64,000 nucleotides of DNA from Sediminitomix flava (GTDB lineage Bacteria; Bacteroidota; Bacteroidia; Cytophagales; Flammeovirgaceae), in the NCBI RefSeq assembly GCF_003149185.1, contig NZ_QGDO01000003.1, positions 186,001 through 250,000 on the forward strand, read 5' to 3'. Position numbers and translations under genes: made by a program. This document shows, piece by piece, positions 7,835-15,399 of this stretch (within the stretch, counting starts at the first letter, position 1; every line of letters starts with the position of its first letter). Under the pieces are notes generated by a model that saw only the letters and a program-made list of their open reading frames with translations, had not been told where the DNA came from and made no database searches.

Positions 7835-8539
7835 TTAGACTCTTTCTTCGATCACTTCACTGGTAGAAAATTTATATCTCATGTTTCTGTAAACAGCGAT
7901 ATCTGTAATATCTTCTGGAGTGCCAAATGGTGTTGAACGGAAATTGACTGAAGTTCTGTAAGCTCCTTTTATAGGAAGCACACGATGCCAAGTATGACCA
8001 TGTAAAAGGACAAGTGTTCCTTTTTTCGGAGTCAAAACTACTTGCTTATCGAGAGCTTCATCCGGTTTGCCAGAAGTAAGTTCTCCCATTTTATGTGAAT
8101 TTGGGTAAACCAAGGTTTCCCCTCCAATCTCAGGTGTAATGTCGTGGGTATAGATGAGTCGATTTAGATTGAATTGTTTTGAGTTTTCGGGCGGACAATC
8201 TTGATGCCATGCCTGTCCTTTTGTTCCTTGTTTAGAGAACATAATCATACAGTAAAGAAGATTCCATTTATCCCCCAAAACCTGATTCGTAAGTTCATTA
8301 AGTCTTGGGTCGTTTTCGATCACTTGAAAGTCCAAAACACCTTCTCGAGCAGGGAACCATGGTACTACTTCTGTAGCTGATTTTTCAATGAATTCATCAG
8401 AATGATCCCAATCAGGAGTCATCCCGAAGTGGTCAATGATTTTTTGATTTAGTTGATCCATCAACTCATCTTCAAAAAAGTTTTCAATCACTAAATATCC
8501 TTCTTCCCAAAATTGTTGTGCATAAGCTGTTATATCCAT
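7835..8539 (-). CDS. Phytanoyl-CoA dioxygenase (PhyH) family protein
   Basis: A 234-residue Fe(II)/2-oxoglutarate-dependent dioxygenase fold. The metal triad is visible: H112 and D114 in AWHQDCPP, and the distal His in LLHGHTWHRVLP (H182 or H185), with R195 or R201 in YRTSVNFR as the 2-oxoglutarate-binding arginine. There is no signal peptide, so it is cytosolic. The family hydroxylates diverse small molecules and lipids and substrate cannot be read from sequence. It is a single-gene unit with a strong terminator and no obvious pathway partner, although the oxidoreductase gene is divergent from it. Confidence 0.85.
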   Translation of the reverse strand: MDITAYAQQFWEEGYLVIENFFEDELMDQLNQKIIDHFGMTPDWDHSDEFIEKSATEVVPWFPAREGVLDFQVIENDPRLNELTNQVLGDKWNLLYCMIMFSKQGTKGQAWHQDCPPENSKQFNLNRLIYTHDITPEIGGETLVYPNSHKMGELTSGKPDEALDKQVVLTPKKGTLVLLHGHTWHRVLPIKGAYRTSVNFRSTPFGTPEDITDIAVYRNMRYKFSTSEVIEERV

Positions 8540-8790
8540 TACTCTTAGTATATTTTATGGAGTTAGTAAAAAGTGAAAAAGAGTTCTTGTCAAAAAATTA
8601 TAGAACTATGGAGTAGAAGTAAGTAAAATTAATTTCAAGTAGGTAGCTCCAAAAAAGAATGAAGTGTGTAAAATACGTTAATGAAGTAGTCGCGAAGTAG
8701 CTTAAGGTGTATACTTTGCTATATTTTTTTGTTTTTTGAGAATTGTTATAGCGCCTGAATAAGGTTTATTTTTTACCATATAAATGATTT

Positions 8791-9753
8791 ATGAAAAAGA
8801 TTAAATGGGGAATTATTGGTCCTGGAATTATTGCACATAGTTTTGCACAAGATTTTGCTCATGTTACTAAAGGAGAACTTGTGGCAGTTGCTTCTCGAAA
8901 TGAAGAAAGAGCTAAAAAATTTGCTGATCAATATAAAATTCCGAAGGTTTATACCTCTTATGAATCGCTTTGTGAAGACCCAGAAATTGATGCGATTTAT
9001 ATTGCAACACCTCATAATTTTCATTACGATCAAACGCTTTTAGCTCTCCAATCAAACAAAGCCGTTTTATGTGAAAAACCCCTAACGCATATTGCTGAAC
9101 AGACTGATGAGTTGATTGCTTTTGCAGAACAATCAGGTAATTATTTGATGGAGGGAATGTGGACTTATTTTTTACCTGTAATTCAGAAAGCGAAACAATG
9201 GGTAAAGGAAGGAAAAATAGGAAAAGTAAAGCATGTAAAATCTGAATTTGGTTATCCTGTTCCTTATGATACTTCAAGTAGATATTATGACCCAAAATTG
9301 GCAGGTGGAGCACTTTTGGATATGGGGGTATATAATGTAGCCATGGCTTGTTTCTTTTTTGATGGAAAAGAACCTTCAGATATTCATGTGGTAGCTCGTA
9401 AAGCAGAAAGTGGTGTAGATCACGATGTCACAACATTATTAGTTTATGAAGATGAGATTGCGAATTTGACGACAGCCTTTAGGTGTAAACTTCCCAACTC
9501 TTGTATCATTATAGGTGAGGAAGGTTATATCGAGATTCCAGATTTTTGGAGAGCAAAAGAATGTAGAAGGTATAAAATGGAAGACTGTGTAGAAGTCTTT
9601 GAAGATCATAGAAATGGGAATGGCTTTGAATTTGAGATAGAAGCTGTAAGTATTGATTTGTTAGAAGGTCGTAAGTCCTCTGAAGTCGTGCCTTGGGAAG
9701 TAAGTAAACATCTCCAAAGTGTGATGAAGAAGATTATGGAAAAGTTTGATTGA
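8791..9753 (+). CDS. Gfo/Idh/MocA family NAD(P)-dependent oxidoreductase
   Basis: A 320-residue two-domain oxidoreductase. The Rossmann domain begins WGIIGPGIIAHSFAQDF (residues 6-22) and includes the family motif LCEKPLTH with the conserved Lys. The C-terminal alpha/beta domain starts near MEGMWTYFLPVIQKAK. This segment and the overall length resemble the dihydrodiol dehydrogenase / NADP-dependent D-xylose dehydrogenase branch. Such enzymes oxidise or reduce sugars or polyols. Its place next to the xylose block makes a pentose substrate possible, but no residue proves this. It has its own transcript ending in a bidirectional terminator. Confidence 0.85.
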   Translation: MKKIKWGIIGPGIIAHSFAQDFAHVTKGELVAVASRNEERAKKFADQYKIPKVYTSYESLCEDPEIDAIYIATPHNFHYDQTLLALQSNKAVLCEKPLTHIAEQTDELIAFAEQSGNYLMEGMWTYFLPVIQKAKQWVKEGKIGKVKHVKSEFGYPVPYDTSSRYYDPKLAGGALLDMGVYNVAMACFFFDGKEPSDIHVVARKAESGVDHDVTTLLVYEDEIANLTTAFRCKLPNSCIIIGEEGYIEIPDFWRAKECRRYKMEDCVEVFEDHRNGNGFEFEIEAVSIDLLEGRKSSEVVPWEVSKHLQSVMKKIMEKFD

Positions 9754-9783
9754 TTTTTATCTCAGTATAGAATTTAAAAAAAA

Positions 9784-9820
9784 GAAAGGGTTTTAGTATC
9801 GCTAAAACCCTTTCACTTTT
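9784..9820. terminator. Bidirectional terminator between oxidoreductase and lacI-type gene
   Basis: GAAAGGGTTTTAG (9784-9796) pairs perfectly with CTAAAACCCTTTC (9802-9814) around a 5-nt loop. An A-tract lies on the left and a T-tract on the right, so it serves both convergent genes. Confidence 0.9.
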
Positions 9821-9841
9821 TATGATCTATTTTTTTATTAA

Positions 9842-10864
9842 TTAGGTAGATTCTTTGACATCGAGTTTAGTTTCAAAAACTTTGATCTCATGAGGAAGTA
9901 CTTCTTCCTCTTCTTCAATTTTTATTTCTTTGATCAACTGAGCTGCTGCGGCTCTTCCTATTTCAAAAGCAGGTTGTTCCATTGTTGTAATTCTAGGGGT
10001 AATGATATCGGTGATTGGGTCTCCAGCAAAACCAGTTACAGCAATATCATTTGGAACATTTAATCCTCTTTGTTGGAGTCTTTTGATCACTTCTACAGCC
10101 ATATAATCATGCATACACATGATGACTTTAGGCGGATTTTCTTCCAAGAATACCTTACGAATAGCATCTCTTACGTCTAATGAAAGGCGTTCGCATTCGT
10201 AAACTTTAGCTTCAGATACTCTTTGCCCATAGTCACGTAAAGCTTGGATGTAACCTTCATATCTTTTTCGACTAATTTCAAGATTCATCGGACCACTGAA
10301 ATAGGCAATATCATCATAGCCCTTTTCGAGCAAGTAAGCTGTCAGTTCGTAAGCCCCTTTAAAGTCATCTACAATTACTTGAGAAACATCAAGTCCTTCT
10401 GCTCCTCTGTCAAAAAGAACAACGGGTACGCCACTATCTTTAAGGTTAAGAATATGGTTATGATTTTGTGTTTCGCGAGATAGAGACATCAAAACACCCG
10501 CAGCTCTATTATTTCGTAAGATTTGCGACTGTTTGACTTCTTCTTCAAAGCTTTCATCAGATTGACAGATCATAATTGTATAACCACTCTTTTTTGCTTC
10601 AGATTGAATGCCTTCTAAAGCCGCAGCAAAGAAATGTTGCCTCGAAATCTCTGGAACAATTACACCTATAATACTACTTTTTTTACTGGCTAAGCCTGAT
10701 GCTAATAAATTTGGTTGGTAGTTAAGTTCCTCAGCAAGAGCTTTTACTCTAGCCCGTGTTTTAGGATTTACATCAGGATGATCCTTCAGTGCTCTCGATA
10801 CTGTTGATTTGGATACACCTAATTTGATGGAAAGGTCTGTGATAGTATAGTTTTTTTTTCTCAT
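9842..10864 (-). CDS. LacI-family transcriptional repressor (xylose block)
   Basis: A 340-residue LacI/GalR-type regulator. The DNA-binding helix-turn-helix is YTITDLSIKLGVSKSTVSRA near the N-terminus, followed by the hinge helix region NYQPNLLASGLAS and a periplasmic-binding-protein-like sensor core (IIGVIVPEISRQHFFA; VVLFDRG; VTGFAGDPI). I chose the ATG at 10864 because it gives the canonical start MRKKNYTITDLS; an upstream in-frame start at 10996 would add 44 basic residues foreign to the family and would run across the operator. It is divergent from xylB. An operator-like palindrome in the gap recurs before the xylose symporter gene, so the likely inducer is xylose or a xylose-derived metabolite. 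Confidence 0.9.
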   Translation of the reverse strand: MRKKNYTITDLSIKLGVSKSTVSRALKDHPDVNPKTRARVKALAEELNYQPNLLASGLASKKSSIIGVIVPEISRQHFFAAALEGIQSEAKKSGYTIMICQSDESFEEEVKQSQILRNNRAAGVLMSLSRETQNHNHILNLKDSGVPVVLFDRGAEGLDVSQVIVDDFKGAYELTAYLLEKGYDDIAYFSGPMNLEISRKRYEGYIQALRDYGQRVSEAKVYECERLSLDVRDAIRKVFLEENPPKVIMCMHDYMAVEVIKRLQQRGLNVPNDIAVTGFAGDPITDIITPRITTMEQPAFEIGRAAAAQLIKEIKIEEEEEVLPHEIKVFETKLDVKEST

Positions 10865-10954
10865 GTGTCCTGCAAATTCCCCTCTTGAAAAAATCTTATG
10901 TATGCTCAAAATTACACACAAAATATAGGCAATCCTTCCTGTTTTTGAAAATTG

Positions 10955-11054
10955 GAAACGGTTGCGAAACCGCTTTTTGATCTTGAGTTGGGTCACAAAC
11001 CTTGATTATGTGTTTAGTCTACACTAGCATTGTAATGTCCACAGCGGACAAATA
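10955..11054 (+). promoter_or_regulatory. LacI-type operator plus promoter module of xylB
   Basis: The core CGGTTGCGAAACCG (10959-10972) is a palindrome with a 4-bp centre, flanked by A-rich and T-rich arms. Downstream lie TATGTGT (11007), TACACTA (11020), TTGTAAT (11030) and GGACAAATA (11046). The same words recur in the same order, with nearly the same spacing, upstream of the sugar symporter at 36430. The gap also serves the divergent repressor gene. No clean TAnnTTTG box was found. Confidence 0.75.
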
Positions 11055-11080
11055 GAGTGAAACCATAAATTAACACGAAT

Positions 11081-12562
11081 ATGTATTTTCTGGGATATGA
11101 CATTGGGACATCATCGGTAAAAGCGAGTATCATAGAGGCGGATACGGGTAAGTTGGAAGCATCGGCTTATTTTCCGAAAGAGGAACAACCTATTACGAGT
11201 CATCAGACCGCTTGGGCGGAGCAAGACCCAGAAATGTGGTGGAACTCATTGAAAGAAGCAACAAAAGAGCTTAGAGCTAAAGGGATAGATACAAAAAAAG
11301 TTATTGGTGTTGGTATTTCTTACCAAATGCATGGTTTGGTGGTAGTTGACGGTGAACTTCAACCTTTGCGTCCTTCTATAATTTGGTGTGACAGTCGAGC
11401 AGTCACACTTGGAGACAAGGCATTTAGGTCGTTAGGAGAAGAGTTGTGCCTTGAGCATTTGTTGAACTCACCGGGCAACTTCACTGCATCAAAACTAAAA
11501 TGGGTCAAGGAAAATGAACCAAGTGTGTATGAGCAAATCTATAAGATCATGTTGCCAGGCGATTTCATAGCGATGCGCATGACTGGAGAAGTGAATACAA
11601 CAATTAGTGGTTTGTCTGAAGGAATTCTTTGGGATTTTAAAGGCGAGCAACCAGCTCAGATTCTTTTAGAAGAATATGGAATTGACAAAGAATTGTTACC
11701 AGAATTATGTCCAACATTTGGTGAGCAAGGGAAAATTACGGCTACAATTGCTGAAGAGTTGGGTTTAGCTGAAGGTACAAAAATTACATATAGAGCTGGA
11801 GATCAACCTAACAATGCTTTATCACTTAATGTAATGAACCCAGGAGAAATAGCTGCAACTGCAGGAACTTCAGGAGTAATTTATGGCGTAAGTGATGAGT
11901 TGAAGTACGATCCTGCCTCTAGAGTAAATACATTTGCTCACGTTAATCATACAGAAGAAGAAAGACGTTTAGGTATTCTGTTATGTATTAATGGAACAGG
12001 CATTCAAAATAGTTGGTTAAAAAATGCAATGAGTAACCAATTAGGTTATGAAGCAATGAATACAGCTGCAGCTAGTGTGAACATTGGTTCTGAAGGGCTG
12101 CTAGCTTACCCTTTTGGAAATGGAGCTGAAAGAGTATTGGGAAATCAGTTAGTAGGCGGAAGTTTCCAAAATATCGACTTTAATAAACATACACAAGCAC
12201 ACCTTTGTAGAGCGGTTCAAGAAGGAATTGTATTCGCCTTCCGTTATGGTATTTCGATCATGCAAGAGATGGGCATGAATCCTACAGTAATTAGAGCTGG
12301 TAAGGCGAATATGTTCCAGAGCCCTGTATTTACAGCAACCTTGGCTGGGGTAACAGGTGCTCCAATTGAACTCTACGAAACAGATGGAAGTAGGGGAGCA
12401 GCAATGGGTGCAGCTTACGGTTTTGGTTATTTCGATTCATTTGATGAAGCCTTTAAATCTACGGATAAATTAGGCGTGATTGAGCCAGAAACAAACAAGT
12501 TAGAAGAGTACGAGAATGCTTATCAGCAATGGAAAATCAAGTTTGATGAGCTAGTCAAATAA
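11081..12562 (+). CDS. xylB: Xylulokinase
   Basis: A 493-residue FGGY-family carbohydrate kinase that phosphorylates D-xylulose to xylulose-5-phosphate in the cytosol. The N-terminal phosphate loop is GYDIGTSSVKASI. The substrate segment is GISYQMHGLVVVD with WCDSRA. The catalytic aspartate is D241 in RAGDQPNNAL, followed by the ATP-binding GEIAATAGTSGVIYG and the C-terminal GAAMGAAYGFG loop. Length is typical of XylB. It is the first gene of the xylose block, 190 bp before xylA, under the shared LacI-type operator. Confidence 0.95.
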   Translation: MYFLGYDIGTSSVKASIIEADTGKLEASAYFPKEEQPITSHQTAWAEQDPEMWWNSLKEATKELRAKGIDTKKVIGVGISYQMHGLVVVDGELQPLRPSIIWCDSRAVTLGDKAFRSLGEELCLEHLLNSPGNFTASKLKWVKENEPSVYEQIYKIMLPGDFIAMRMTGEVNTTISGLSEGILWDFKGEQPAQILLEEYGIDKELLPELCPTFGEQGKITATIAEELGLAEGTKITYRAGDQPNNALSLNVMNPGEIAATAGTSGVIYGVSDELKYDPASRVNTFAHVNHTEEERRLGILLCINGTGIQNSWLKNAMSNQLGYEAMNTAAASVNIGSEGLLAYPFGNGAERVLGNQLVGGSFQNIDFNKHTQAHLCRAVQEGIVFAFRYGISIMQEMGMNPTVIRAGKANMFQSPVFTATLAGVTGAPIELYETDGSRGAAMGAAYGFGYFDSFDEAFKSTDKLGVIEPETNKLEEYENAYQQWKIKFDELVK

Positions 12563-12639
12563 TTAAGAAAATAAAAAGTGATCAACTGACAACGGAAGCA
12601 TTATTACAAGAAAAGGTGAAAGAGTTCTGTAATGCTATA

Positions 12640-12690
12640 AAAGATGTATGAGTGAGGTTGTTTGAGGTGTTTACTTCACTCTCATCTTTT
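12640..12690 (+). other. Intercistronic hairpin between xylB and xylA
   Basis: AAAGATG and GAGTGA (12640-12655) pair with TCACTC and CATCTTT (12676-12689) across a small internal loop. The T-tract is weak (TTTTCC), so it may attenuate or stabilise the mRNA rather than fully terminate it. Confidence 0.5.
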
Positions 12691-12751
12691 CCGCTGAAGG
12701 TCACATAAGATATATAGAAGAAATTTTCACATTCATAAATCCATAAGAGCG

Positions 12752-14083
12752 ATGAGCGTAGTATTAGGCAATCAAGAGTATTTCAAAGGTATTGAGAAAA
12801 TTCAGTACGAAGGTCCAAATTCAAAAAATCCATTGGCATTCAGGTACTATGATGAAAACAGAGTAGTAGCTGGAAAAACAATGAAGGAGCACTTCAAGTT
12901 TGCTGGTGCGTACTGGCACAACATGTGTGGAGATGGTGGTGATCCATTCGGTGCAGCTACTCGTTTATTCCCATATGCTGACATTAAAGACCCTGTAGAG
13001 AAAGCAAAAGCTAAAATGGACTTTGCCTTCGAATTTTTCACAAAGCTAGGTTTACCTTATTACTGTTTCCATGATATTGATTTGGTAGATGAAGGGGCGA
13101 ATGTATTGGATACAGAAAAGCGTTTGAGAGCAATTGTTGACTATGCAAAAGAAAAGCAATCAGCTTCAGGAATGAAATTGCTTTGGGGTACTTCAAACTT
13201 ATTCTCGAATCCAAGATTCATGAATGGAGCGATGACTAATCCTGATTTCAATGTATTGGCATATGCTGGAGCTCATTTGAAAAATGCTTTGGATGCAACT
13301 ATTGAATTGGGTGGAGAAAACTACGTATTTTGGGGTGGTCGTGAAGGTTACATGAGCCTTCTAAACACAGACATGAAGCGTGAAAAAGAGCATATGGCTC
13401 ATATGCTTCACTTGGCGAAAGACTATGCACGTAAGCAAGGCTTTAAAGGTAACTTCTTTATTGAGCCTAAGCCAGCAGAGCCAAGTAAGCACCAATATGA
13501 TTTCGATTCAGAAACTGTAATCGGTTTCTTGAGACAATATGATTTATTGGATGATTTCTACTTAAATCTAGAAGTCAACCATGCTACTTTGGCGGGGCAC
13601 ACTTTCCAACATGAATTACAAGTAGCTGTAGATGCAGGAAAACTAGGTAGTATAGATGCCAACCGTGGTGATTACCAAAACGGATGGGATACAGACCAAT
13701 TCCCTACAAATGTCTATGAGTTAGTGGAAGCGATGCTTGTCATTTTACCTGGTGGTGGATTCCAAGGTGGTGGAGTTAACTTCGATGCAAAAGTAAGAAG
13801 AAACTCAACTGACTTAGTAGACATGTTCTATGCACACATTGGTGGTATGGACAACTTTGCTAGAGCTCTACTGATTGCAAATGATATCTTAGAAAATTCT
13901 GAGTATAACCAAATCAGAACTGATCGTTACGCTTCATTCGATAGTGGATTAGGTCAACAGTTTGAAGAGGGTATTTTGAAGTTGGAAGACCTGTATTATC
14001 ATGCTGTTGAAAATGGTGAGCCTGCAAGAATCAGTGGAAGACAAGAGTACTTAGAGAACTTGATTAACATGTACATGAGATAA
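12752..14083 (+). CDS. xylA: Xylose isomerase (class II)
   Basis: A 443-residue TIM-barrel enzyme interconverting D-xylose and D-xylulose with two divalent metals. Catalytic H107 and D110 are in [13 protein letters not shown]. Metal and substrate residues are in [46 protein letters not shown] and [19 protein letters not shown]. The length and the long N-terminal extension fit class II isomerases. It is cytosolic. It follows xylB and precedes transaldolase with hairpins in both gaps; the whole set makes the standard isomerase route into the pentose phosphate pathway. Confidence 0.97.
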   Translation: MSVVLGNQEYFKGIEKIQYEGPNSKNPLAFRYYDENRVVAGKTMKEHFKFAGAYWHNMCGDGGDPFGAATRLFPYADIKDPVEKAKAKMDFAFEFFTKLGLPYYCFHDIDLVDEGANVLDTEKRLRAIVDYAKEKQSASGMKLLWGTSNLFSNPRFMNGAMTNPDFNVLAYAGAHLKNALDATIELGGENYVFWGGREGYMSLLNTDMKREKEHMAHMLHLAKDYARKQGFKGNFFIEPKPAEPSKHQYDFDSETVIGFLRQYDLLDDFYLNLEVNHATLAGHTFQHELQVAVDAGKLGSIDANRGDYQNGWDTDQFPTNVYELVEAMLVILPGGGFQGGGVNFDAKVRRNSTDLVDMFYAHIGGMDNFARALLIANDILENSEYNQIRTDRYASFDSGLGQQFEEGILKLEDLYYHAVENGEPARISGRQEYLENLINMYMR

Positions 14084-14116
14084 GCTTTATAAATGTGTTG
14101 ATTATTTGAAATCTTA

Positions 14117-14156
14117 GTAGAGGCAAGCACTAACATTGTTTATGACTTGTCTCTAC
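14117..14156 (+). other. Intercistronic hairpin between xylA and transaldolase gene
   Basis: GTAGAGGCAAG (14117-14127) pairs with CTTGTCTCTAC (14146-14156) with one G-U pair. It is followed by AAAACAC, not a T-tract, so it is better explained as an mRNA processing or stability element than a terminator. Confidence 0.5.
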
Positions 14157-14217
14157 AAAACACATTCACGCTTCCATTAAGAAAACTGCTACAAATAACC
14201 ATTTTAAACCAAAGACA

Positions 14218-14892
14218 ATGAAATTTTTTATTGATACAGCAAACCTTGAAGAAATCCAAGCAGCTTATGATTTAGGTGTATTGGATGGTGTTACGACCAA
14301 TCCTTCACTAATGGCAAAAGAAGGTATTGCAGGTGAAGAAAATGTAATGGCACATTATAAAGCAATCTGCGATATCGTAGATGATAAAGTAAGTGCTGAA
14401 ATTATTTCAACTACTTATGAAAAAATGATTGAAGAAGGAGAAAGATTAGCTGCAATCGACCCTAAGATCGTGTTGAAGTTACCAATGATCAAAGACGGTG
14501 TGAAAGCTATCCGTTATTTCTCAAACAAAGGAATTCGTACAAATTGTACATTGATTTTTTCAGCAGGGCAAGCATTATTAGCTGCAAAAGCAGGAGCAAC
14601 TTACGTATCTCCTTTCTTAGGTAGGTTGGACGATATTAGTATGTCTGGTGTTGATTTGATCGCAGATATCAAGACGATCTTTGATAATTATGATCTTGGT
14701 ACTGAAATTTTATGTGCATCGATCAGACATCCAATGCACTTGTTAGACTGTGCTAAACTTGGCGCTGAAGTTTCAACTTCTCCTCTAAAAGTATTCTTAC
14801 AGTTATTAAACCACCCACTTACAGACAGTGGTTTGGAGAAATTCTTGACAGACCATGCAAAAGTAAATGCTGAAGTCGCACAAGAGGCATAA
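14218..14892 (+). CDS. tal: TalC/Fsa-type transaldolase
   Basis: A 224-residue short aldolase of the fructose-6-phosphate aldolase/transaldolase family. Motifs are FFIDTANLEEI, DGVTTNPSLMAKEG, the Schiff-base Lys K87 in VLKLPMIKDG, and SPFLGRLDD. Two positions separate the subgroups: E61 (in SAEIIS) stands where E. coli FsaA has Gln59, and F133 (in SPFLGR) where FsaA has Tyr131. Both match TalC-type transaldolases such as B. subtilis YwjH. It should transfer dihydroxyacetone units between sedoheptulose-7-P and glyceraldehyde-3-P. With transketolase downstream it completes the route from xylulose-5-P to glycolysis. Confidence 0.9.
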   Translation: MKFFIDTANLEEIQAAYDLGVLDGVTTNPSLMAKEGIAGEENVMAHYKAICDIVDDKVSAEIISTTYEKMIEEGERLAAIDPKIVLKLPMIKDGVKAIRYFSNKGIRTNCTLIFSAGQALLAAKAGATYVSPFLGRLDDISMSGVDLIADIKTIFDNYDLGTEILCASIRHPMHLLDCAKLGAEVSTSPLKVFLQLLNHPLTDSGLEKFLTDHAKVNAEVAQEA

Positions 14893-15003
14893 GAATTAGG
14901 TTTTTGTGCTAAGATATAAGAACATGAGTTCGTTTTTATTTTTAAAATCTCTTGCATTGTGGAGACTGTGTTTCTTATTCAAATTGTAGTGTTCATTTCT
15001 TTC

Positions 15004-15206
15004 CTTGATGAAAGAAACGAACCAAAGAAAATCAAGCCACATAAAAAACGGTCAGTCCACTAGCTTTCGCTTCTCCGCTTTTGTGGCAAACAACCCACTA
15101 ATACGCATAAGTGAGCTGCTTGTCCCATCGTGCGGAGCTAGGGTAGATTTATGGGGAGGACGATTGAATGGGACTTGACTTTTTTTGCTTCGTTTTTTGT
15201 GTCAAG
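15004..15206. repeat. Interspersed repeat-like element with inverted ends
   Basis: The 507-bp gap between transaldolase and transketolase holds no gene but a structured, more GC-rich segment. Its left end (15004-15036, CTTGA...TCAAG) and right end (15174-15206, CTTGA...TCAAG) are about 33 bp imperfect inverted copies of each other, sharing AAACGAA and the terminal CTTGA/TCAAG. Each end is itself bounded by that inverted pentamer. Inside, GTCCCAT (15122-15128) pairs with ATGGGAC (15168-15174). No transposase is present. Similar non-coding segments occur in Bacteroidota genomes as far as I recall; I cannot count copies here. Confidence 0.55.
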
Positions 15207-15399
15207 ACAAAAAATGAAGGCTACAATAATGTCAAAGGACTACTGAGTCCACTGTGTAAGGATATTTTTAATGGAAAGCAAAACACATTAAATATGTCTT
15301 AGTTCTTAAGATTTTCATTTTCATATTTTGGGGCAAGGCGGTGATGGATAAATTGATCACCGTCTTCTTTTTTTCAAATACCTTGACTTTTCGATCATC

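Noticed and set aside
10865-10996. 44-residue N-terminal extension of the LacI-type repressor
   Set aside because: It runs through the operator palindrome, and the canonical LacI N-terminus starts at the internal ATG at 10864.
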